From contig PLZO01000121.1 of the NCBI GenBank assembly GCA_003152165.1, forward strand, positions 17,555 to 69,373: a stretch of 51,819 nt of DNA, written 5' to 3'. How positions within the stretch are numbered: the first letter of the stretch is position 1; every line of letters begins with the position of its first letter. The stretch comes from Chloroflexota bacterium. GTDB lineage: Bacteria > Chloroflexota > Limnocylindria > Limnocylindrales > CSP1-4. Below, in pieces: positions 36,425 to 44,739 of this stretch. The notes below the pieces were generated by a model. The model did not search any database. It was not told the DNA's origin and saw only the letters and a list, made by a program, of their open reading frames with translations. Made by a program: the position numbers and the translations under genes.

Positions 36425-37428
36425 GCAGCGTGCCGCCGATCCAGTTCTACCCGCCGGCACGGTCGAGCCAGCCGCCAATGCCGCCGGAGGCAGCGCGGGT
36501 CGTCCAGGTCGAGCTGACGATCGACGGCCGAACCGTGAGCGTGCCTGCCGGATCAACGATCCTCGACGCCTGCCGCGCCGAAGGGGTCGACACACCCACC
36601 CTGTGCTATCTCGAAAACCTCACCCCGATCAACGCCTGCCGGGTGTGCGTCGTCGAGGTTGCCGGCTCGCGGGTGCTTGCTCCCGCCTGCTCGCGCAAGG
36701 TGGAGCCGGGGATGGCCGTCCAGACGGACACCGAACGGGTCCGGCTGTCACGCAAGGTCGTGCTCGAGTTGCTCGGCTCGTCGGTTGACCTCTCGACGGC
36801 GCCCCAGGCGCCCGCCTACTTCGCCCGCTATGGCGCCGATCCCGAACGGTTCGGAGCCGCCGCTCAGCCAGCCGCAGCAAACGAGCGCGACGGGCTCGAG
36901 GCGGGCCACCATCACGCCGCCGACGGCCAGCCAAGCGCGGCCACGGTGGGCCAGCCCGTGAAGATCGATAACGAGCTGTACGTCCGCGACTACTCGAAAT
37001 GCATCCTCTGCTACAAGTGCGTCGAGGCCTGCGGGGTCGATGCCCAGAACACCTTCGCAATCGCGGTTGCCGGACGCGGCTTTGATGCCCGGATCTCGAC
37101 CGAGTGGAACGTGGGCCTGCCCGATTCGGCTTGTGTCTACTGCGGCAACTGCATCGGCGTGTGCCCGACCGGTGCCCTGATGTTCCGCTCGGAGTACGAG
37201 ATGCGCGAGGCCGGCACGTGGGACGAGGCCGCCCAGACCAGCACCGACACGATCTGCCCGTACTGTGGCGTTGGCTGCACGCTCAGCCTGCTCGTCCAGG
37301 ACAACGAGATCGTCAAGGTGACCTCGCCGCTGGATTCGTCCGTGACCGAAGGCCACCTGTGCGTCAAAGGCCGCTTCGGATTTTCGTTCGTCCAGCAGCG
37401 CGAGCCCGGCGCGGCCCCGACGACGTGA
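36421..37428 (+). CDS. NuoG/HoxU-like ferredoxin subunit carrying the FDH N-terminal Mo-bis-MGD [4Fe-4S] domain at its C-terminus
   Basis: 2Fe-2S (TLCYLENLTPINACRVCVVEV), 2x4Fe-4S (CILCYKCVEACGV, CVYCGNCIGVCPTGAL), then DTICPYCGVGCTLSLLVQDNEIVKVTSPLDSSVTEGHLCVKGRFGFSFV = molybdopterin oxidoreductase Fe4S4 domain; ATGA overlap with upstream gene. Confidence 0.94.
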   Translation: MSSVPPIQFYPPARSSQPPMPPEAARVVQVELTIDGRTVSVPAGSTILDACRAEGVDTPTLCYLENLTPINACRVCVVEVAGSRVLAPACSRKVEPGMAVQTDTERVRLSRKVVLELLGSSVDLSTAPQAPAYFARYGADPERFGAAAQPAAANERDGLEAGHHHAADGQPSAATVGQPVKIDNELYVRDYSKCILCYKCVEACGVDAQNTFAIAVAGRGFDARISTEWNVGLPDSACVYCGNCIGVCPTGALMFRSEYEMREAGTWDEAAQTSTDTICPYCGVGCTLSLLVQDNEIVKVTSPLDSSVTEGHLCVKGRFGFSFVQQREPGAAPTT

Positions 37429-37458
37429 TCCCGATTCTCGAGGCACTGGCCCGGGCCG

Positions 37459-38289
37459 TCAGAGATTAATACGGGCTCGACCGGCGTAGATGTTGAAGCC
37501 GTCGCCACGCAGGAAGCCGACGAGGGTCTGACCGAATCGTTGAGCGGCCTCGACCGCCAGGTCGGACGGGGCCGAGACAGCGCACACGATCGGGATTCCG
37601 GCGACGGCGGCCTTCTGGACGATCTCGAGGCTGACCCGACCACTGACCATCAGGATCCGCTCGTTCAGGGGCGCCAGGCCGGCCAGGACGGCCCAACCCA
37701 CGAGCTTGTCGAGGGCGTTGTGGCGGCCTACGTCCTCGCGCAGGACAAGCAGGCCGCCGGCGGGGTCGAACAGGCCGGCCGCATGGAGCCCGCCGGTTCG
37801 CTCGAACACGGCCTGGCCTTCACGCAAGCGAGCAGGCAGGGCCAGGATCACATTACGGCTCACCACGGGACCGGCCGGGATCGGGTCGCACCGGACGGCG
37901 ACCTCGTCGAGGGAGGCTTTGCCGCAGATGCCGCAGCTGGCTGTGGCCACGAAGTGGCGCTCGGGGACGGTCGAGGCGTCGAACGGGCGATGGAGCCGGA
38001 CGATCACGGTGTCGTCCGGTTGGGAGAGGGTGGCTGGATCGCCGAATTCGATCTTCGCGACATCGCCATCGCGGATCAGGCCTTCGGTTCTGAGGAATCC
38101 CACGGCTAGCTCGGCCTCCGAGCCGGGCGTGCGCATCGTGATGGCGACCGCAACTGGGTCCTGGCCAGGCCCCCCAACACGGATCTCCATCGGCTCCTCG
38201 CCCACGAGCGTGTCGTCGCGCTCCTCGATGGTATCGCCGCGAACGGCCAGGATCCTGGCGCGGGAGACGTGGCGGGTGGGATGGGTCAC
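37459..38289 (-). CDS. fdhD: Formate dehydrogenase accessory sulfurtransferase FdhD
   Basis: GEEPMEIRVGG, ELAVGFLRTEGLI, TASCGICGKASLDEV, LREDVGRHNALDKLVGWA, MVSGRVSLEIVQKAAVAGIPIVCAVSAPSDLAVE. Confidence 0.96.
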   Translation of the reverse strand: MTHPTRHVSRARILAVRGDTIEERDDTLVGEEPMEIRVGGPGQDPVAVAITMRTPGSEAELAVGFLRTEGLIRDGDVAKIEFGDPATLSQPDDTVIVRLHRPFDASTVPERHFVATASCGICGKASLDEVAVRCDPIPAGPVVSRNVILALPARLREGQAVFERTGGLHAAGLFDPAGGLLVLREDVGRHNALDKLVGWAVLAGLAPLNERILMVSGRVSLEIVQKAAVAGIPIVCAVSAPSDLAVEAAQRFGQTLVGFLRGDGFNIYAGRARINL

Positions 38290-38313
38290 GGCCGCAGTCT
38301 ACGATGAGCGACG

Positions 38314-38787
38314 ATGGTGACCGAGCAGCCGCCGCCCATCCTGACGGCGTCCGATCGACGCCTGTTGGTGGCCGTGCGCACGGCCACCCTGGCGACGATG
38401 GACGACTACGGCCGGCCGCGACTCGTGCCCTGCTGCTTCGCCGTCGATCCCGACCGGCCTCGGGTCTGGACGCCGATCGACCAGAAGCCCAAGAACTCGA
38501 CTGATCCGCGCCGGCTGGGACGGGTCGTCGATCTCATGGCCCGGCCGCACGTCAGCCTGCTCGTCGATCGCTGGTCCGAGGACTGGTCGGAGCTGGCCTG
38601 GCTTCGGCTGTACGGCGACGTGACGCTGCTCGAAGCAGACGGACTCGGCGCCGCAGCCGAGCGGCTCCGCGCACTTCGGGCGCTCCGGGCACGCTATCCC
38701 CAGTACGGCGGCCACGACCTCGAGTCTCGGCCGGTCATCGCCGTCCAGATCAGCGCTGCGATTCGCTGGGCCGCTTCGGACAGCTAG
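38314..38787 (+). CDS. PPOX-class F420-dependent oxidoreductase (TIGR03668-like)
   Basis: VRTATLATMDDYGRPRLVPCCFAVD, VWTPIDQKPKNSTDPRRLGRVVDLMARPHVSLLVDRWSEDWSELAWLRLYGDVTLL. Confidence 0.85.
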   Translation: MVTEQPPPILTASDRRLLVAVRTATLATMDDYGRPRLVPCCFAVDPDRPRVWTPIDQKPKNSTDPRRLGRVVDLMARPHVSLLVDRWSEDWSELAWLRLYGDVTLLEADGLGAAAERLRALRALRARYPQYGGHDLESRPVIAVQISAAIRWAASDS

Positions 38788-38898
38788 CCGGCTCACGGGA
38801 TTAGCACCATCCTCCCGGCCTCCGTCTTGCCTGACCATCGCTACAGCGACGATTTGGCGCGACCCGGCAGGCCGAGGACGGCCAGGATGGAACCGGGA

Positions 38899-39096
38899 CT
38901 AGGACGCTAACGACTCGAGCATGCGGCGCGAGGCGGCAGCAATCTCGGCCACCGCACCGTCGAATGCCTCAGCATTCTTGCGCGACGGCACACGATAGCC
39001 GCTCACCTTGCGCACAAACTGAAGGGCAGCCGCGGCCACTTCTTCGTCGCTGGCGGCCGTTTCTGGTCGACGAAGGGTCTTGATGCTTCGGCACAT
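38899..39096 (-). CDS. DUF2277 family protein
   Basis: MCRSIKTLRRPETAASDEEVAAAALQFVRKVSGYRVPSRKNAEAFDGAVAEIA: characteristic MCR(S/N)IKTL start. Confidence 0.85.
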   Translation of the reverse strand: MCRSIKTLRRPETAASDEEVAAAALQFVRKVSGYRVPSRKNAEAFDGAVAEIAAASRRMLESLAS

Positions 39097-39142
39097 GGCC
39101 AGATCGTAAACCCGGAGGCCCGGGCGCGAGACTCAGGGCGGA

Positions 39143-40261
39143 TCAGGCCCGGGCGCGACTCCGGTCGGGATCGTAGAGCGCCGCGTGATGGACCGTACCG
39201 GTCGCGCTGGTTCCGTCGACGGTCGTGACGACGACGCCTGTCCCGTCGGCGATCGAGGGTTCGAGGTAACCCAGGGCCAGTGTCCGACCCAGGGTGTAAC
39301 CAATGTCGGCCGAGGTGATCTTGCCCACGGATCGACCATCGAACGTCACCGGATCGCCCAGCTTGGGCAGGAACCCGATGCCGTCGAAGGCGATCCCGAC
39401 GAGCACCCGGTTGACGCCGGCGTCGCGCTGCCGCTGGAGCGCGTCGCGGCCGACGAAGTCGCCCTTGTCGAGGTGGACGGTCCACCCAACGCCTGCTTCG
39501 TAGGGGCTCGTCGTCTCGTCGAGATCGAGGCCATAGAGCGGGTACTTCTTCTCGATCCGCACGCTCCGAAGGGCACCCAGCCCGGCCGGCTTCAGCTCGT
39601 ACGGTTCGCCTGCGTCCAGGATCGCCGTCCACATGTGATCGGCGTAGTCGCGCGGGTAGAACAGCTCGTAGCCAAGCTCGCCCGAATAGCCCGTCCGTGA
39701 CAGGACGACCGGCACTTCGGCGAGGATCCCCTGGCGGAAGTGGTAATAGGGCAGTGCCGCGGTCGACAGATCGAGGCTGGTCAAGCCGGCCAGGATCGTC
39801 CGGCTGTGGGGACCCTGGATCGAGAGGTAGGCCGTGCCCGAAACGCAGTTTGTGATGTAGGCCAGGCGGCCGCGGGACTGCTCGGTCAGGTGGGCGACCA
39901 CGCGGTCGACCCGTGATGGCGTGGGGCACAGCCAGTAATGCTCGGCCGAGAACCGGAAGACGGTCAGGTCGTCGATCATCCCACCGGCCTCGTTCGGCAC
40001 GGAGCTGTACAGGACACCGCCATCGGTGAGGCGCCGGACATCGTTGACGAGGACCGAGTTGAGGAACGCCTCGGCTTCACGACCCTTCACGTCGACGGCG
40101 CCCTGGTAGTAGACGTCGTACATCCCGGCGGCCGTCCGCGTCGCCACGTGCTCGGCCTGGACGGAGCTGAATCGGAATGCCGCGTCGAACCCGATCCGGT
40201 CGACGATCTCCGCACCGAGCGCCACGAACTGGTGGTAGTACGGCGAGTGTCGGCGAGCCAT
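39143..40261 (-). CDS. Aminomethyltransferase / GcvT-like folate-dependent enzyme
   Basis: VATRTAAGMYDVYYQGAVDVKGREAEAFLNSVLVNDVRRL, RTGYSGELGYELFYP, LGALRSVRIEKKYPLYGLDLDETTSPYEAGVGW; SD AGGAGG before ATG 40261. Confidence 0.9.
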   Translation of the reverse strand: MARRHSPYYHQFVALGAEIVDRIGFDAAFRFSSVQAEHVATRTAAGMYDVYYQGAVDVKGREAEAFLNSVLVNDVRRLTDGGVLYSSVPNEAGGMIDDLTVFRFSAEHYWLCPTPSRVDRVVAHLTEQSRGRLAYITNCVSGTAYLSIQGPHSRTILAGLTSLDLSTAALPYYHFRQGILAEVPVVLSRTGYSGELGYELFYPRDYADHMWTAILDAGEPYELKPAGLGALRSVRIEKKYPLYGLDLDETTSPYEAGVGWTVHLDKGDFVGRDALQRQRDAGVNRVLVGIAFDGIGFLPKLGDPVTFDGRSVGKITSADIGYTLGRTLALGYLEPSIADGTGVVVTTVDGTSATGTVHHAALYDPDRSRARA

Positions 40262-40370
40262 CGGAAGCCTCCTGCTGGTCGGCGGCGCGTGCTCGTCAGG
40301 CGAGCGGTCTCCGGTCAGCATGGCCGTTGGAGCGGCCAGCTGCTGGCTCAGTCCCGCGCCTGGGAACGAG

Positions 40371-40398
40371 AAGCGCCCCGGCCGAAGCCGGGGCGCTT
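40371..40398 (-). terminator. Intrinsic terminator hairpin AAGCGCCCCGGC-TTCG-GCCGGGGCGCTT followed by TCTCGTTCCC
   Basis: Perfect 12-bp stem with C(UUCG)G tetraloop on the minus strand, downstream of the 40444-40821 gene. Confidence 0.88.
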
Positions 40399-40443
40399 GG
40401 ATCGGTTCGAGGTCAGCCGGCGCGAACGCCGTCCGAGATCAAG

Positions 40444-40821
40444 CTAGCGGCGCTGGGTTGCGAAGCAATCCGCGCAATAGACGGGCTTGCCGCTCGTGGG
40501 GCGGAAGGGGACCTGGGCCTCCTTGCCGCAGCTCGAGCACGTCGCGGCGAACATCTCGCGAGGACCGCGATCACGGCTCCCGCCGCCGCCGCCGTAACCA
40601 CCGCCGCCCGAGCCATAGCTGGAGCCGCCGCCGTAGCTGGAGCCCCCGCTATAGCTGGAGCCACCGCCGGTCTCACCACGCGCTGCCTTGCGGCTGGCTC
40701 GGCAGCTGCTGCAACGGCGCGGCTCACTGAAGCCGCGCTGCGAGTAGAACTCCTGCTCGCTCGAGGTGAACGTGAACTCCTGGCCGCAATCGGCGCAGCT
40801 CAGGGTCTTGTCCGCGTACAA
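40444..40821 (-). CDS. Zinc-ribbon CxxC protein with Gly/Ser/Tyr-rich linker
   Basis: TTG start gives MYADKTLSCADCGQEFTFTSSEQEFYSQRGFSEPRRCSSCRASRKAARGETGGGSSYSGGSSYGGGSSYGSGGGGYGGGGGSRDRGPREMFAATCSSCGKEAQVPFRPTSGKPVYCADCFATQRR. SD GGAG upstream; paralogue at 22621. Confidence 0.87.
   Translation of the reverse strand: MYADKTLSCADCGQEFTFTSSEQEFYSQRGFSEPRRCSSCRASRKAARGETGGGSSYSGGSSYGGGSSYGSGGGGYGGGGGSRDRGPREMFAATCSSCGKEAQVPFRPTSGKPVYCADCFATQRR
40575..40670. repeat. Imperfect tandem repeat encoding GGSSY/GGGSSYG units
   Basis: Repeated ~15-21-nt units such as (c)tagctggagccnccgcc within the CxxC gene. Confidence 0.7.
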
Positions 40822-40995
40822 TGAAAAATCACTCCTACTATGCCCGGTTTCCCCGATCGATCTCGCGGAAACCGTGAGAGGAGTGACCGTGTTCGCCGTG
40901 CGATTCACTTGGCCCCCTGGCGGGGACGGAGCAAGCCTAGACCACCGCGCAGCTTCGCACAAGCCCCGAGATTCAGCGGCTAATCAGGTTTCGAT

Positions 40996-41531
40996 TCAGC
41001 CCCGGCGGGCGCGAATCCGAGCGAGTCCCGCCAAGGCCTGGCTGGCGTGGACGCGGTCGTGACCGGCCAGCAGCCGGAAGGTCAGGTCGTAGCTCTCGGG
41101 TCCGCGCTCCAGGTGCTGACCTACCCGCGCCCGGTCGGCGGCGGAGGCCTCGCGCCAGAGCCGGAGATTTGCGGCGCGCAGGGCATCGAACAGCGGCAGG
41201 AGGGCTTCGAGCGGCTCGTCGATTGAATGGAACCTGGCCGCCCAGTCGTCCTGATCGTACGGCACAAGGTCGGGCTCGTCCTGCGCGAGGATCCAGCGAT
41301 TCGGACCGACGACGCCAGTTCGGTATCGACCATGTGGCCGATCAATTCCACGGCCGACCATTCGTCCGACTCGGGGCGGGTCCGCAAGTCGCCGCCCGCC
41401 TCGTTAACCAGCGCGCGCAGGATCGCCGGGGTGGCCGCCTGGGTGTCGGCCGGATCATCCTCGCCGAGCGCCGCCAGGAGCGTCTGCTGATAGGCTCGGC
41501 CCGCGGCCAGCGATTCGGGTGAAGCGGTCAT
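40996..41531 (-). pseudogene. DinB-like/DUF664-like protein, frameshifted
   Basis: MTASPESLAAGRAYQQTLLAALGEDD..WSAVELIGHMVDTELASSVR in one frame, continuing as NRWILAQDEPDLVPYDQDDWAARFHSIDEPLEALLPLFDALRAANLRLWREAS in another; SD AGGAG before ATG 41531. Confidence 0.75.
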
Positions 41532-41657
41532 CGGAGTCTCCTGCGGGGTATTCATCCGATCCTACGACGTGGCGAGGGCTGCTGCTTCCACGGACCGGGA
41601 GGGGGGCGTCGCCGGCTTCGAGCTGGCCCCGGAAGCCTGGGAACCCGGCTCGCGCGA

Positions 41658-42197
41658 CTAGGAGGGCCCAGCCAACGGGGACGGCCCGGGTGAACCCTCG
41701 GCGGGCGACTCGGAAGCACCAGGTTCCGTAGTGTCGGTCAGGCAGGCCCCGATTCGTGACGCCTCGATCGTGACGACCAGGGGCCGGCCCGGGTCGATCG
41801 TGAACGGTGACCCACATTTCGTCGAGACCACCGGGCTGGGCGAGGCGGGCTCCTCGTCCCAGGTGATCGCCGAGTAGTTGCCGGGCTTGAGCGAGATCGT
41901 GCCCGTGTCGACACTGCCAGCCGTCTGCAGGGTCGTATCGATGACCAGTGCATTCGTCGCATCGAGGACCTGCAGGTGAGTGGTGTGGGCAACGCCGGCA
42001 CCCGGTCCATCGATCAGGTAGACGAATGTGACCGGTAGAGTGCCGGGCGTCGGCGCTGGCGTCGGCGAGCTCGACCCGCCACACGCCGCGAGGATGCTGC
42101 CCCCGGCCAGGCCCGCCAGCAGGATGCCGAGGCCGAGTCGTCGGGACCGCCCCGAGACCCCCCTTTGGCCGAGGTGCACACGAAGGTGATGATTCAT
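41658..42197 (-). CDS. Hypothetical lipoprotein
   Basis: Lipobox ILAAC followed by GGSSSPTPAPTPG linker. Confidence 0.7.
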   Translation of the reverse strand: MNHHLRVHLGQRGVSGRSRRLGLGILLAGLAGGSILAACGGSSSPTPAPTPGTLPVTFVYLIDGPGAGVAHTTHLQVLDATNALVIDTTLQTAGSVDTGTISLKPGNYSAITWDEEPASPSPVVSTKCGSPFTIDPGRPLVVTIEASRIGACLTDTTEPGASESPAEGSPGPSPLAGPS

Positions 42198-42224
42198 CTG
42201 GGCGGGACGCTACCATGCCCGCCC

Positions 42225-43163
42225 ATGACCCAGCCCACCAGCCAGCAGCCGGATGCCGAGGCGAGCCTGCCGTTCGACGGCCCGTACGATCTCGGGCGGA
42301 CCCTGGGCCCGCTCCGCCACGGGTTGGGCGACCCGACAGTCCGGATCGAAGCCGATCGCGTGCAGCGGGCGACCCGGACGCCCGAGGGACCGGTCAGCGA
42401 GGAGCTTGTCGTGCTCGGGCCGATGATCCGGGTTCGCGCCTGGGGCCCCGGTGCGACCTGGGCCGTGGCCCACGCTCCAGACCTCCTCGGCCTGTCCGAC
42501 CGACCCGCCCCGTTGAGGCCCAGCCACCCACTGCTCGACGACCTGGCCCGACGCTACGCCGGCGTCCGCTGCGGCCGGACCGAGGCAGTGATCGAGGCAC
42601 TCGTGCCAGCGGTCCTCGAGCAGAAGATCACCGGCGACGAAGCGCGCCGCGTGTATCGAGCGCTGATCCTGACCCACGGCGATGATGCGCCCGGGCCCCT
42701 TCGGCTGCGCCTCCCGCCTGCATCAGATCGCCTCGCGGCCCTCCCCTACTACGCCTTCCACCCGCTCGGTCTGGAGCGCCGCCGGGCTGAGCTCCTCCGA
42801 CGACTGGGCGGGTCGGCCGCCCGGCTCGAGGCACTGAGCGCGATCGAACCGGCCGAGGCCGGGGTCCGGCTCCAGGGGATTCCAGGGATCGGGCCGTGGA
42901 CCGCGGCAGAGGTCGGTCGGGTCGCCTTCGGGGATCCCGACGCGGTCAGTGTCGGCGACTACCACGTCCCGAGTCTCGTCTGCTGGATCCTGGCCGCTGA
43001 GCGACGTGGCGACGATGCTCGAATGCTCGAGTTGCTCGAGCCGTGGCGCGGCCAGCGCGGCCGGGTGGTCCGCTGGCTGGAACTTGGCGCTCGCGACCTA
43101 GCGGGGCTTGGGCCCGCGCGTCGGGGTCCCCGCCTGTCGTCGCGGTCGATCGCCGGCGTGTAG
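42225..43163 (+). CDS. DNA-3-methyladenine glycosylase II-like (AlkA, HhH-GPD)
   Basis: VIEALVPAVLEQKITGDEARRVYRAL, LQGIPGIGPWTAAEVGRVAFGDPDAVSVGDYHVPSLV (HhH-GPD with catalytic Asp). Confidence 0.9.
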   Translation: MTQPTSQQPDAEASLPFDGPYDLGRTLGPLRHGLGDPTVRIEADRVQRATRTPEGPVSEELVVLGPMIRVRAWGPGATWAVAHAPDLLGLSDRPAPLRPSHPLLDDLARRYAGVRCGRTEAVIEALVPAVLEQKITGDEARRVYRALILTHGDDAPGPLRLRLPPASDRLAALPYYAFHPLGLERRRAELLRRLGGSAARLEALSAIEPAEAGVRLQGIPGIGPWTAAEVGRVAFGDPDAVSVGDYHVPSLVCWILAAERRGDDARMLELLEPWRGQRGRVVRWLELGARDLAGLGPARRGPRLSSRSIAGV

Positions 43164-43706
43164 GGTCAGCACCGCCGGCCGCGCGCCGGTCAGCGGGGCA
43201 AGGTCTGCCGGCGACGCCGAGCCGATTGGCTCGTCGTTACCCTCCACTGCCCGATACCAGCTGGCCAGCTCACGGTTGATCACCAGGGTCGACCAGTCGC
43301 GAACGTCCAGGACCCCACCGACTATGAACGCGATCGTGGCATCGGTCAGGGGCACCAGCAGATCGCGCTGCTCAAACGTCGAAAGGGCGTCGACCCCGGG
43401 CCGCTCATGGAGCCGTCCAAGGACCGTATATGGGCCGATCTGGGCACGCAGGCGATGGCGCGTTGTCGCGATCCGGAGCGCCCGGGATCCGCGCGGTCCG
43501 GTCACCCGGACGGCGCACAGCTGGCTCCGCTCGATGGTGAACTCGGCGGCGCTGATCCGGCGCGCATTCCCGAGATCTTCGAGCTCGACATCGACGAGAT
43601 GGACGAGCGGGTCGGCATTCAGCTGGTCGGTCAGCCGGGACGCCCGCAGGTCCAGTTTGCCGTTGATCAGGCAGTCCCCGGCAAAACCGGTGAAGTTGAT
43701 GAACAT
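43098..43706 (-). CDS. Conserved hypothetical protein
   Basis: Continuous ORF MFINFTGFAGDCLINGKLDLRASRLTDQLN.., not explained by another frame except a 3' overlap with the AlkA-like gene. Confidence 0.6.
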   Translation of the reverse strand: MFINFTGFAGDCLINGKLDLRASRLTDQLNADPLVHLVDVELEDLGNARRISAAEFTIERSQLCAVRVTGPRGSRALRIATTRHRLRAQIGPYTVLGRLHERPGVDALSTFEQRDLLVPLTDATIAFIVGGVLDVRDWSTLVINRELASWYRAVEGNDEPIGSASPADLAPLTGARPAVLTLHAGDRPRRQAGTPTRGPKPR

Positions 43707-43845
43707 CGTGGCCTCGAGCGATCTGGTTGACGACTATCGTGCCCGGCTGGGGCGCCCATGCGACAGGGCACGAAGGTTTGGTGCGGGTGCGGTCGATGGT
43801 CCGCATGAAGGGTCCGGGTGCGGGGCGGACGGGTACACTCCCGAC

Positions 43846-44739
43846 GTGTCCGGGCCGTTGACAGGAGTCGATCCAGGGGGCCTTGCTGCCGTCCTGGCCG
43901 GCGGCGGGACCGTCGGGATCGCCTGGGAGCTCGGTGTCCTGATCGGCCTCGAAGCCGAGGGGGTCACCCTCGCGCACGCCGCCCGGATCATCGGCACGTC
44001 GGCCGGATCGATCGTCGGCACACTGCTCGGTTCGGGGCTTCCCCTGCGGGACTCCGGGCGGCGCCTCCTCGGCCCAAATCCGGAGCTGCCCAGCGACCAC
44101 GCTGTGCCACCGGCTGCGATGATCGCGGCCCAGGTCAGCGCTCGCTGGTCGGATGGCCCACTGAGCCAGGCGGTGCGGGCGGAGCTCGGCCAAATCGCCC
44201 TGAGCGCCCCCACCGTCCCGCTCGAGATCTGGCTTGCGCGGATGTCTGCGACGCTAGGAACGGACGCCTGGCCGGCGGCGCTCGTCGTCACTGCCGTCGA
44301 CGCCGAGAGTGGCGCGTTCGGAACCTTCGACGCCGGGTCCGGCGTGCCGCTGGCCGCTGCGGTCGCCGCCAGCTGCACCATCCCGGGCTCGTTTCCGCCT
44401 GTCCCGCTCGATGGTCGCCGCTGGGTCGACGGCGGCCTGCGCTCGACGACGAACGCGGACCTCGTTGGGACGGCCGACCGGATCGTGGTCATCGCCCCGT
44501 TGCGCGTGGAAGGCCGGAGTCGGCGCCGGCTAGAGGCCGAGCTCGAGCCGGTCTGCACGGTCGGCGCCCGGGTCGCATTCGTCCTGCCCAACCCGGCCTT
44601 CCTCGACTCTACCGGCAGCAACCTGATGGATCCCCGCTTCGTGGCCGCGGCCGGGGCGGCCGGCCTGAGCGACGGCCGGCGGGCCGCGGCCGAGGTTCGA
44701 GCTGTCCTGGCCCCGCCGGCAACCAGGGCCGCGTCATGA
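43846..44739 (+). CDS. Patatin-like phospholipase
   Basis: VLAGGGTVGIAWELGVLIGLEAEGV, IIGTSAGSIVGTLLGSG (GTSAGS), RWVDGGLRSTTNADL (DGG). Confidence 0.9.
   Translation: MSGPLTGVDPGGLAAVLAGGGTVGIAWELGVLIGLEAEGVTLAHAARIIGTSAGSIVGTLLGSGLPLRDSGRRLLGPNPELPSDHAVPPAAMIAAQVSARWSDGPLSQAVRAELGQIALSAPTVPLEIWLARMSATLGTDAWPAALVVTAVDAESGAFGTFDAGSGVPLAAAVAASCTIPGSFPPVPLDGRRWVDGGLRSTTNADLVGTADRIVVIAPLRVEGRSRRRLEAELEPVCTVGARVAFVLPNPAFLDSTGSNLMDPRFVAAAGAAGLSDGRRAAAEVRAVLAPPATRAAS

Noticed and set aside
40575-40670. CRISPR-like short repeats
   Set aside because: Repeats are codon-level units encoding GGSSY; no spacers and no cas genes in the window.
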